Below are positions 16,489 to 25,000 of a stretch of DNA of 64,000 nt, piece by piece. The position numbers were made by a program, and so were the translations under genes. The DNA lies in the NCBI RefSeq assembly GCF_000507145.1, contig NZ_AYTO01000039.1, forward strand, positions 62,001 through 126,000, written 5' to 3'. The notes under the pieces were generated by a model. It had not been told where the DNA came from. It saw only the letters and a list, made by a program, of their open reading frames with translations, and searched no databases. Position 1 is the first letter of the stretch. Each line of letters begins with the position of its first letter. This DNA comes from Bacillus tequilensis KCTC 13622 (GTDB lineage Bacteria; Bacillota; Bacilli; Bacillales; Bacillaceae).

Positions 16489-17664
16489 ATGTCACGATTT
16501 CATTTCTTTATCCTTGTCTTGCTCGTTTCCATTTCCGGGTTTTCACAGGGCATGCTGCTGCCTGTCATCTCAATTATTTTTGAAACAAACGGGGAATCGG
16601 CCGCCATCAACGGCCTGCATGCGACCGGGCTGTATATCGGCGTGCTTTTGGCTTCGCCATTTATGGAAGCGCCGCTCAGAAAGCTCGGATTCAAGCCGCT
16701 GATCGTCATTGGCGGGAGCGTAGTCATTTTAAGCTTGTTCGGATTTATTTGGCTTCAGTCAGTTTGGATCTGGTTCCTGCTTCGTCTGTTCATCGGAATT
16801 GGCGACCACATGCTTCACTTTTCCACACAAACGTGGGTGACCTCCATGTCATCAAAACAAAATCGTGGTAGAAACCTGTCGATTTACGGGCTCTCCTTCG
16901 GCCTTGGCTTTGCTGCCGGCCCGTTTATGGTTCCGCTTGTCAAGCTGAGCCCGGCATTGCCTTTTCTCGTGTCCGGCTGCTTCAGCCTGTTTGCGTGGCT
17001 TTTTGTTTTCTTTCTACAAAATGCATACCCGGAAACCAGCCCTCACGAAACCAAAGCAGACAACAGCTTCAGGCGGTTTTATCAAGCCATGCTGTTTGGC
17101 TGGGTGGCCTTTATGCCTACATTCGGCTACGGCTTTCTGGAAACGGCGCTGAACGGCAGCTTTCCGGTATACGCGCTCAGGCTTGGAATATCAGTAGACG
17201 CGGTGGCACTGATCCTTCCCGCATTTGCAATCGGAAGCATTATCTTTCAGTTTCCGCTCGGCATCCTCAGCGATACATACGGGCGGCGGAACGTGCTGCT
17301 TGTGATTTTGCTGACAGGGGCGATCTGCTTTTTCATCGCCGGCGTATTCCCTTCCCCTTACGTCATCGGCAGCTGCTTTTTTATTGCAGGCATGGCTGTC
17401 GGATCAACCTTTACACTGGGTATCAGCTACATGACAGATCTGCTTCCTCCCCATCTGCTGCCGGCAGGAAACCTGCTTTGCGGCATTACATTCAGTCTCG
17501 GCAGCATCCTTGGGCCAATCGCCGGCGGCTGGTATATGCAGGCATTTGACAGCGCAAACTTGTTTTATTTCATTACCCTCACGCTTAGTGGTGTGTGGCT
17601 TGCCCTTGTGCTTGGCAAACCGAAATGCTGGTCACAGGCTGACACCTATTCTTCATCCTCTTAA
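16489..17664 (+). CDS. yfkF: Major facilitator superfamily transporter YfkF
   Basis: 391 residues with about twelve hydrophobic segments and the MFS layout of two six-helix halves around a loop near 185-200. An RGRNLSIYG loop follows helix four and LSDTYGRRNVLL (about 259-270) is the motif-A-like loop in the second half. Probably a drug or metabolite exporter, but the substrate is unknown. AAGGAG precedes the ATG at 16489; the frame extends far upstream without a ribosome site and overlaps divergent yfkE. Ends at a strong bidirectional terminator. Confidence 0.88.
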   Translation: MSRFHFFILVLLVSISGFSQGMLLPVISIIFETNGESAAINGLHATGLYIGVLLASPFMEAPLRKLGFKPLIVIGGSVVILSLFGFIWLQSVWIWFLLRLFIGIGDHMLHFSTQTWVTSMSSKQNRGRNLSIYGLSFGLGFAAGPFMVPLVKLSPALPFLVSGCFSLFAWLFVFFLQNAYPETSPHETKADNSFRRFYQAMLFGWVAFMPTFGYGFLETALNGSFPVYALRLGISVDAVALILPAFAIGSIIFQFPLGILSDTYGRRNVLLVILLTGAICFFIAGVFPSPYVIGSCFFIAGMAVGSTFTLGISYMTDLLPPHLLPAGNLLCGITFSLGSILGPIAGGWYMQAFDSANLFYFITLTLSGVWLALVLGKPKCWSQADTYSSSS

Positions 17665-17667
17665 TTA

Positions 17668-17700
17668 AAAAGCCTCCTGACATGGTGTCAGGAGGCTTTT
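17668..17700. terminator. Bidirectional terminator between yfkF and a small minus-strand gene
   Basis: Perfect 15-base arms AAAAGCCTCCTGACA / TGTCAGGAGGCTTTT with a three-base loop and A/T tracts on both sides. It serves yfkF on the plus strand and the 35-residue gene and yfkH group on the minus strand. Confidence 0.93.
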
Positions 17701-17703
17701 ATG

Positions 17704-17811
17704 CTAATGATAGCCGTTTTGTCCGTTGGCGCTTCCGCTTGTTTTGTTGCCTGATTTGCTTTTCGAATTTTGTTTATTGTGGCTTCCGCCTTTTTTCGTA
17801 TGCTTGGTCAT
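17704..17811 (-). CDS. Small basic hydrophilic protein, 35 residues (spore-protein-like)
   Basis: A frame too short for usual gene finders: starts MTKHTKKGGSHNKQN and ends NGQNGYH. It is made almost only of Lys, Gly, Ser, Asn, Gln, His and Thr, with no hydrophobic core, like minor small acid-soluble spore proteins; that resemblance is compositional, not a match to a named Ssp. Support for a real gene: GGGGGG seven bases ahead of the ATG, an open frame of 35 codons, and a strong terminator directly after its stop. It lies 51 bases downstream of yfkH on the same strand. Both genes end with the same bases coding YH-stop. Confidence 0.62.
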   Translation of the reverse strand: MTKHTKKGGSHNKQNSKSKSGNKTSGSANGQNGYH

Positions 17812-17862
17812 CACGATAGCCCCCCGATTTTTTTTTGAACTGAAGTTCGTTTATAGGATGCG

Positions 17863-18690
17863 CTAATGATAGGGATTTTCATCAGGAAGCTTTTTACGTT
17901 TATGTAAAAGAGCGTTGAGTTCTCCTCCCAGAATAATTAAAATTCCGCTTAAGTAAAACCAAATCATCAGGACGATAATTCCCCCGATGCTCCCATATGT
18001 TGCGCTATAGTTCGCAAACGTGCTGACGTAAAATGAAAACAGTGTGCTGACCACGATCCAGCCGATGGTCGCAAAAACCGCACCCGGCATGACAAACCGG
18101 AGAGACAGCTTTTTGTTCGGCGCAATCACATACAGGGCGGAAAAAACAATCAGAAGGATAAGCGGGCTGACACCCCAGCGAATTGCGGCCCACACGGATA
18201 AAAACAGATCCGACGCGCCGACAAAGTCAGAAGCGAGCCTTCCAATCTCCCGGCCGAACACCGGCAGAAGCAGGGCCACTAAAATCGTAAATACCATGGC
18301 GATCGTCAGGAAAATTGAGGTTAGACGAACAATGATAAAAGAGCGGTTTTCTTCCACATCATACGCGTGGTTTAGCGATCGGACGATGGCGTTCATTCCA
18401 TTAGACGCAGACCATAAAGCCGCGATAATCCCGAATGACAGCAATCCGCCATTTCGATTATTTAACGTTTGATGGGTAATGGATTCAACGAGGGACATCG
18501 CGCTGCCGGGAGCGTATTGTTCGACAACTCCCAGAACATCATCGGTGGAAATCGGAAGATACGCGGTGAGCGTCAGCATAAAAATCAAAAACGGAAACAG
18601 CGACAATAGAAAAAAATACGCCAGCTCCGCTGATTTGCTTTGCCCCTCATGAAGGGTGTATCTGCTGAAAAGCTCTTTCAAAAAGTTCAT
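17863..18690 (-). CDS. yfkH: YihY/RBN-family membrane protein
   Basis: 275 residues with six hydrophobic helices and a short basic C-terminus (LLHKRKKLPDE). YFFLLSLFPFLIF near 26-38 and ALWSASNGMNAIVRSLNHAYD (split motif, ALWSASNGMNAIVR at about 94-107) are the YihY signature. The family was once called ribonuclease BN, an assignment now abandoned; function is unknown. Last listed gene of yfkJ-yfkI-yfkH, spaced 23 bases from yfkI and probably under the upstream sigma-B promoter. Confidence 0.88.
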   Translation of the reverse strand: MNFLKELFSRYTLHEGQSKSAELAYFFLLSLFPFLIFMLTLTAYLPISTDDVLGVVEQYAPGSAMSLVESITHQTLNNRNGGLLSFGIIAALWSASNGMNAIVRSLNHAYDVEENRSFIIVRLTSIFLTIAMVFTILVALLLPVFGREIGRLASDFVGASDLFLSVWAAIRWGVSPLILLIVFSALYVIAPNKKLSLRFVMPGAVFATIGWIVVSTLFSFYVSTFANYSATYGSIGGIIVLMIWFYLSGILIILGGELNALLHKRKKLPDENPYH

Positions 18691-18713
18691 GTCGTCTCAC
18701 CTCGCATGTTTGA

Positions 18714-19034
18714 TCATTTTTTTGAAAAATGCTCTTTCGTTTCTTGTACAAGCTCCATCACTTGCGGTGTGGTTTTCTTCAGCTCTTTCACCTGCTGATT
18801 CACAAAGCTGACTTCCTCTGACAGCGTTTGGGCCAGCTTCTTGGCCTCATCCACTTTTGTGATGACGTTGTTTTTCAACAGTTCCGGATTGCTTTTGTAC
18901 AGTGAAAGTTTATGCTTGCATGTCAGCCATCTCATGCCGCATGCCTGTCTTGTCGGCTTATGGAGCAGTGATAGCGCCGCGCCTGCCGCAGCTCCGAGAA
19001 ATATTCCTTTCAGCATTAAACGTTCGTGGTTCAT
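18714..19034 (-). CDS. yfkI: YfkI, small YtxH-like stress protein
   Basis: 106 residues. A glycine/alanine-rich hydrophobic stretch (GIFLGAAAGAALSLLHKPTR, about 10-29) is followed by a long amphipathic, lysine/glutamate-rich helix ending in KEHFSKK. This is the layout of YtxH/gas-vesicle-like general stress proteins of Bacilli, though homology is not certain. 17 bases separate it from yfkJ, and 23 from yfkH. Confidence 0.8.
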   Translation of the reverse strand: MNHERLMLKGIFLGAAAGAALSLLHKPTRQACGMRWLTCKHKLSLYKSNPELLKNNVITKVDEAKKLAQTLSEEVSFVNQQVKELKKTTPQVMELVQETKEHFSKK

Positions 19035-19051
19035 GCAAATTCTCCTTTCAC

Positions 19052-19522
19052 TTACAATTGTTTTTCTTTTTGAATGGACGCAAGCAGATGCTCACAGCCC
19101 GATTTGATTAATCGGCTTACCTCTTCAAAGTTCCCTGTGTAGTAAGGATCGGGAACGTCAGCCAGATCTGAATCTTCAACATAGTCCAAGAGCCTTTTGA
19201 TATTCGACGTGTTCTTAAAACCCGCCATGCTTCTGAGGCTACCGATATTTTCTGCGTCCATCGCAACGATATAATCAAAATCGGCCAGATCCTGTTCGCT
19301 GACTTGGCGCGCCAGCATGCCCTCAAAGCTGATCCCTTCTCTTCGCAATATCTCCTGCGTTCCTTGATGCGGCGGATTGCCGATGTGCCAGCCGCCGATA
19401 CCGGCTGAGTCCGTCTTGATTTTCCCCTCTAATCCTTTTTTGGCTGCCAAGTCCCGAAAAATCGCTTCTGCCATCGGAGACCGGCAAATGTTTCCTAAAC
19501 AAACAAATAACACGCTTACCAT
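19052..19522 (-). CDS. yfkJ: Low-molecular-weight protein-tyrosine phosphatase
   Basis: 156 residues. The P-loop CLGNICRSP (about 8-16) matches C-X5-R-S with the nucleophile Cys and phosphate-binding Arg; the general-acid loop is DVPDPYY (about 121-127). Such enzymes dephosphorylate phosphotyrosine in cytosolic proteins; YfkJ has been described as a tyrosine phosphatase with a role in ethanol stress. The ATG at 19522 follows AGGGAGG. It leads a three-gene minus-strand operon with yfkI and yfkH. Confidence 0.92.
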   Translation of the reverse strand: MVSVLFVCLGNICRSPMAEAIFRDLAAKKGLEGKIKTDSAGIGGWHIGNPPHQGTQEILRREGISFEGMLARQVSEQDLADFDYIVAMDAENIGSLRSMAGFKNTSNIKRLLDYVEDSDLADVPDPYYTGNFEEVSRLIKSGCEHLLASIQKEKQL

Positions 19523-19543
19523 GCTGTACAACCTCCCTATTCT

Positions 19544-19569
19544 TTGCCCATATTTCTTTAAAAAGAAAC
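19544..19569 (-). promoter_or_regulatory. Probable sigma-B promoter of yfkJ-yfkI-yfkH
   Basis: Minus-strand GTTTCT-N14-GGGCAA, compared with consensus GTTTAA-N12-14-GGGTAT; 22-47 bases upstream of yfkJ. The operon is a known member of the general stress regulon; the match is imperfect at both boxes. Confidence 0.55.
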
Positions 19570-19724
19570 CTTCATGAATATCTTAGTAGGATGTTCATTT
19601 CCTTTTCAACTGATGTCTCCACTTTTTTGCAATCAACGACCTGCTTTTAGAATAGGGTTTTTTTCTGATCGAATTCTGTTAGAATAAAACTTATCGAATA
19701 ACGCGAAAGAAAGGATGGAACCAC

Positions 19725-19940
19725 TTGTCCAGCCCAAATACAGAAACATTAACTCAAATGATTGAAGAGATTTCCCAAAAGCTGAACATGCTGAACGTCG
19801 GCGTGATCAAGGCGGAGGATTTCAGTGATGAAAAGATTGAAGACCTCACGTACCTTCACAGCATGGTGATGAAAAAACAATCATTCAGCCCAAGTGAAAT
19901 GCAGGCAATCGCACAAGAATTAGCCTCACTTCGTAAATAA
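19725..19940 (+). CDS. yfkK: UPF0435 (DUF1128) family protein YfkK
   Basis: 71 residues, acidic, predicted two or three helices ([20 protein letters not shown] near the N-terminus and [13 protein letters not shown] at the end). Size and sequence fit the small DUF1128 family found in Bacillus; function unknown. Initiates at TTG (19725) after AAAGGATGG; the ATG inside that site is in another frame. A hairpin with a T run (about 19945-19976) follows. Confidence 0.85.
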   Translation: MSSPNTETLTQMIEEISQKLNMLNVGVIKAEDFSDEKIEDLTYLHSMVMKKQSFSPSEMQAIAQELASLRK

Positions 19941-19944
19941 TTGG

Positions 19945-19976
19945 AGACTGGCCGGGAACTCGGCGAGTCTTTTTTA
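19945..19976 (+). terminator. Terminator of yfkK
   Basis: GAGACTGGCCG / CGGCGAGTC imperfect stem followed by TTTTTT. Confidence 0.7.
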
Positions 19977-20033
19977 TCATTGCGTAATTGAACATCAGAC
20001 ACATGTTCGAATAAGATTTGAAGGAGTACAAGC

Positions 20034-21224
20034 ATGAAAACGACATCTATCAAAACAGCATCCGGAATGTATATCAACTACTTCTTTCTGGGCATGGTCA
20101 ACATCATTCTCGCATCCAATATGTCCTCTCTAACAAAACAGTGGAATACCGATCCGACCGGCATCAGTTATGTCATTGCCGCTATCGGGTTCGGCAAGCT
20201 TCTGACATACGGCATTTCCGGGGTTTTATCAGATAAAATCGGCAGAAAACCGCTTGTAGTCGCTTCTGCGGGAATTATGGCCGTTTTTTTAGTCGGTATT
20301 CCTTTATCTCCGAACTATGAATTGGCATTTGTGTTTGCCCTATTAGCCGGAATCGCTAATTCAGCAATGGACGCCGGAACATATCCGGCCTTAACCGAGC
20401 TCTTCCCGGCTGCTTCCGGCTCGGCGAATGTCTTGGTTAAAGCCTTTATGTCTGTCGGAGCCGCACTTTTGCCGCTTCTAATCACATTTTTAGCAGACAA
20501 CAGCCTGTTTTACGGATTTGCTTTTTATCTGCCGGCAGCGGTCTATGCGCTGAATATCGTTTACTTATCAACACTGTCGTTCCCTAAGAAACAGAAGAAG
20601 CCGGCTAGCAGCGGCAAACAGGCATCTTCCGCTTTCTTGTCTGAGCCTGTTTTTCAGAAAGAAGGCATCGCACTGATCATCATCGGTTTTACGTCAACGG
20701 CTCTATTTACCGTTTCACAAATCTGGCTCCCAAGCTACGCGCAAAAGGCAGCCGGTCTGGCTGAATCAGCATCCGTGCAATTACTGAGCTATTACAGCAT
20801 AGGATCTCTGACATCCGTTTTATTATTAGCCCTTCTGCTGAAAAAATGGGTAAAGCCAGTCATGATTACGCTCTTATATCCTATTATTACTTTATGTACG
20901 CTCGCGGTCATGCTGACGGTTCACGTGCCAGTTGTGCTGGATATCACCGCCTTTTTCTTAGGTTTTTCGACCGCGGGTGTGTTTCAAATTACCATTACGC
21001 TTATGACAGAGCTTTTCTGGAAGCGAAAAGGAACCGTTACCGGAATTGTAGCGACCGCTTCAAGCATCGCATCGATTCTGCTGCCGATTGCCACCGGGCT
21101 CATTGCAAAAGCGGGAGGCATCGCCCATATTTTTATGTTCGACTTTGGCATAGCAGTCATCGGAACGGCCGCGGCCGCCTTCTTGTATTACAGATACAAG
21201 AAACTGACAGGTGTCGAAGCTTAA
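20034..21224 (+). CDS. yfkL: Major facilitator superfamily transporter YfkL
   Basis: 396 residues and about twelve transmembrane helices. GVLSDKIGRKPLVV (about 63-76) is the MFS motif A between helices two and three, and GIANSAMDAGTYPALTELF (about 103-121) follows. The sequence resembles sugar/drug exporters of the MFS; no substrate is known. Start ATG follows AAGGAG. Ends in a 12-base perfect terminator shared with convergent yfkM. Confidence 0.87.
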   Translation: MKTTSIKTASGMYINYFFLGMVNIILASNMSSLTKQWNTDPTGISYVIAAIGFGKLLTYGISGVLSDKIGRKPLVVASAGIMAVFLVGIPLSPNYELAFVFALLAGIANSAMDAGTYPALTELFPAASGSANVLVKAFMSVGAALLPLLITFLADNSLFYGFAFYLPAAVYALNIVYLSTLSFPKKQKKPASSGKQASSAFLSEPVFQKEGIALIIIGFTSTALFTVSQIWLPSYAQKAAGLAESASVQLLSYYSIGSLTSVLLLALLLKKWVKPVMITLLYPIITLCTLAVMLTVHVPVVLDITAFFLGFSTAGVFQITITLMTELFWKRKGTVTGIVATASSIASILLPIATGLIAKAGGIAHIFMFDFGIAVIGTAAAAFLYYRYKKLTGVEA

Positions 21225-21230
21225 GCAACA

Positions 21231-21260
21231 AAAAACGGACGCCCGGGAGCGTCCGTTTTT
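21231..21260. terminator. Bidirectional terminator between yfkL and yfkM
   Basis: AAAAACGGACGC / GCGTCCGTTTTT, perfect 12-base arms with a six-base loop; A and T tracts on both sides. Confidence 0.93.
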
Positions 21261-21261
21261 C

Positions 21262-21780
21262 TTATTTCTCAAGCAATGCCAAAGATTCGCGATTAAATGC
21301 CGGAATGTCGTCCGGTGTTCGGCTTGTCACCAGTTGATTCTGGCAAACGACAACTTCCTTGTCCACAACGTCGGCGCCCGCGTTTTCCATATCAATCCGA
21401 ATGGACGTATAACCTGTCGCTTTTCGGCCGTCGAGCGCTTTCGCATTGATTAAGAGCTGCGGACCGTGACAAATCGCAAATACCGGTTTTTTGTCAGTCA
21501 TAAATGCTTTTGTAAATTGGACGAAACGGTCATCCGCACGAAGCTGGTCTGGTGAAAATCCTCCGGGAATCAAAAGCGCGTCAAAGTCGGAAGGGTTCAC
21601 GTCGTCAATGGACGCGTCAACTGTCACTTCCGCGTTCCCTTGCTTGCCTTTTACTGTTTTTCCTTTTTCATTTTCGATCACAGTCAGCTCATGTCCCGCT
21701 TCTTTAAAGGCTTTCGCCGGCTCAGTATACTCACTGTCCTCAAAATAATCTGTCAAAACAACTGCAATTTTTTTCCCCAT
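21262..21780 (-). CDS. yfkM: DJ-1/PfpI-family general stress protein 18
   Basis: 172 residues. AICHGPQLLINAKAL (about 102-116) carries the nucleophile-elbow Cys-His of the DJ-1/PfpI family, and ALLIPGGFSPDQLR (about 69-82) the oxyanion-site Gly-Gly. Members act as glyoxalase/deglycase, chaperone or protease; the exact activity of YfkM is not settled. It is a sigma-B general stress protein in B. subtilis, matching the promoter at 21822-21846. AGGAGG precedes the ATG. Confidence 0.92.
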   Translation of the reverse strand: MGKKIAVVLTDYFEDSEYTEPAKAFKEAGHELTVIENEKGKTVKGKQGNAEVTVDASIDDVNPSDFDALLIPGGFSPDQLRADDRFVQFTKAFMTDKKPVFAICHGPQLLINAKALDGRKATGYTSIRIDMENAGADVVDKEVVVCQNQLVTSRTPDDIPAFNRESLALLEK

Positions 21781-21821
21781 GATTCATTACCTCCTGCTTT
21801 AATATGTCTACATAAAACACT

Positions 21822-21846
21822 CTACCCCAGCCACACTAAAATAAAC
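21822..21846 (-). promoter_or_regulatory. Sigma-B promoter of yfkM
   Basis: Minus-strand GTTTAT-N13-GGGTAG, close to the consensus GTTTAA-N12-14-GGGTAT, 42-66 bases upstream of the yfkM start. Confidence 0.82.
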
Positions 21847-22023
21847 ATTCCGCAGATCGGGCAAACGATAAGTATAAATACCCAACACCTGTCGTTTGAT
21901 GCTGATACATAATACTCATTTTCCTCCCTTTTACAATAATCATAAAGAAACACCTACAAATAGTTACAAAATATTCTTACAATAGGAGCTGTAACATAAA
22001 TTTCGTTGAAAGGTGGAAAACTG

Positions 22024-25000
22024 GTGAGAATACAGAAAAGACGAACACACGTCGGCAACATTCTCCGTATTCTTTTGCCCCCAATTATGATACTTAGTTT
22101 AATCCTCCCAACCCCACCCATTCATGCAGAAGAAAGCGAGACTCCTCAGGTGCAGCTGAGTATTTTGGCCACGACTGATATTCATGCCAACATGATGGAT
22201 TATGATTACTACAGCGACAAAGAAACGGCGGATTTCGGGCTGGCGAGAACGGCCCAGCTGATCCAAAAGCACCGTGAGCAAAACCCAAACACCCTGCTCG
22301 TCGATAACGGCGACTTGATTCAAGGGAATCCGCTGGGCGAATACGCGGTGAAATATGAAAAAGAAGACATTATCTCGGGCGCGAAAACCCACCCGATCAT
22401 CAGCGTCATGAATGCGCTGAAATACGACGCCGGCACACTGGGCAATCATGAATTTAACTACGGGCTCGATTTTCTCGACGGCACGATCAAGGGAGCCGAT
22501 TTCCCGATTGTCAATGCCAACGTCAAAACCACAAGCGGTGAAAACCGATATACGCCGTATGTCATAAAAGAAAAAACCGTCACTGACGAAAACGGCAATG
22601 AACAGAAAATAAAAGTCGGCTACATAGGCTTTGTCCCGCCGCAAATCATGACGTGGGACAAAAAGAATCTCGAGGGTCAGGTGCAGGTGCAGGATATCGT
22701 AGAATCAGCCAATGAAACGATCCCGAAAATGAAGGCGGAAGGCGCGGATGTCATTATCGCCCTCGCCCACACCGGCATTGAAAAACAGGCGCAATCATCC
22801 GGCGCAGAAAACGCCGTGTTGGATCTTGCCGCCAAAACGAAAGGCATTGACGCGATCATCTCGGGCCATCAGCACGGACTCTTCCCTTCCGCCGAGTACG
22901 CGGGTGCCGCAAAATTTGACGTTGAAAAAGGGACGATTAACGGCATTCCGGTCGTCATGCCAAGCAGCTGGGGCAAATATTTAGGCGTGATTGACCTCAA
23001 ACTTGAAAAGACAGACGGGTCATGGAAGGTCGCGGATTCCAAAGGCAGTATTGAACCCATTGCCGGCACTGTCACATCCAGAAATAAAACAGTCACAAAC
23101 ACCATCCGGCAAACCCACCAAAACACATTGGAATATATCAGAAAACCAGTCGGCAAAACAAAAGCAGACATTAACAGCTACTTTGCACAGGTCAAAGATG
23201 ATCCCTCCATCCAGATCGTGACCGATGCGCAAAAATGGTACGCCGAAAAGGAAATGAAGGATACCAAATACAAGGACCTCCCGATTTTGTCCGCAGGGGC
23301 GCCGTTTAAAGCAGGCGGCAGAAACGGAGCCAATTACTATACGAACATTCCGGCCGGAGATCTTGCCATAAAAAATGTCGGTGACTTGTATCTTTACGAT
23401 AATACCGTTCAGATCGTCAAGCTGACAGGCAGCGAAGTCAAGGACTGGCTGGACATGTCGGCAGGCCAATTCAATCAAATTGATCCGTCAAAAGGCGGCG
23501 ATCAAGCCTTGCTGAATGACAATTTCCGCTCCTATAATTTTGACGTGATTGACGGCGTCACATATCAGGTCGATGTGACAAAACCGGCGAAATACAATGA
23601 GAACGGAAAAGTCATTCACGCGGACTCATCCCGGATCGTCAACCTTTCCTACGATGGCAAGCCGATCAGCCCAAGCCAGGAATTTCTTGTGGTCACCAAT
23701 AATTATCGTGCGTCCGGTGGCGGCGGCTTCCCTCACCTGACGAGCGATAAGATTGTCCACGGCTCCGCTGTTGAAAACAGACAGGTGCTGATGGATTACA
23801 TGATTGAACAAAAAACAGTCAATCCAAAAGCGGACAACAACTGGTCAATCGTGCCCGTTTCCGGAACGAATGTAACATTTGAATCCTCGCTTTTGGCGAA
23901 GCCTTTTGCCGATAAAGCGGACGATGTCGCTTATGTAGGTGAGTCTGTGAATGAAGGCTATGGTGTGTATAAGCTGCAATTCGATGATGATTCAAATCCT
24001 GATCCGCCTAAAGATGGACTGTGGGATCTGACCGTCATGCACACCAATGATACGCACGCCCATCTCGATGACGCGGCGAGACGAATGACGAAAATCAACG
24101 AAGTGCGAAGCAAAACAGACCACAACATTCTCCTTGATGCGGGAGATGTATTTTCCGGCGATCTGTATTTTACAAAATGGAACGGTTTAGCCGATTTGAA
24201 AATGATGAACATGATGGGCTATGATGCCATGACCTTCGGAAACCACGAATTTGATAAAGGCCCGACAGTGCTTTCTGATTTTCTAAGCGGAAACAGCGCG
24301 ACCGTTGATCCGGCGAACCGCTATCACTTTGAAGCGCCTGCATTTCCGGTCGTCAGCGCAAACGTAGATGTGTCAAATGAGCCCAAGCTGAAATCATTTG
24401 TCAAAAAGCCGCAAACCTTTAGGGCGGGTGAAAAGAAGGCGCCCGGCATCCACCCTTACATTCTGTTAGACGTTGACGGTGAGAAAGTCGCCGTATTCGG
24501 ACTGACAACGGAAGATACAGCCACCACATCAAGCCCGGGTAAAAGCATCGTCTTTCATGATGCGTTTGAAACCGCGCAAAACACAGTCAAAACGATACAG
24601 GAAGATGAAAAAGTAAATAAAATTATCGCTTTGACCCATATCGGTCATAACCGTGATCTTGAGCTGGCGAAAAAAGTGAAAGGCATTGACCTGATCATCG
24701 GCGGACACACCCACACCCTCGTTGACAAAATGGAAGTCGTAAACAACGAAGAGCCGACAATCGTGGCACAAGCCAAAGAATACGGCCAATTCTTGGGGCG
24801 CGTCGATGTCGCGTTTGATAAAAATGGCGTTGTGCAAACAGACAAATCAAATCTGAGCGTGCTGCCGATTGATGAGCATACAGAAGAAAATGCAGAAGCC
24901 AAACAAGAGCTCGATCAGTTCAAAAGTGAATTAGAAGACGTGAAAAATGAAAAAGTCGGCTACACGGATGTAGCGCTTGACGGCCAGCGTGAGCATGTGC

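Noticed and set aside
22099..22644. 181-codon minus-strand frame
   Set aside because: Antisense to yfkN, whose long frame and motifs are unambiguous.
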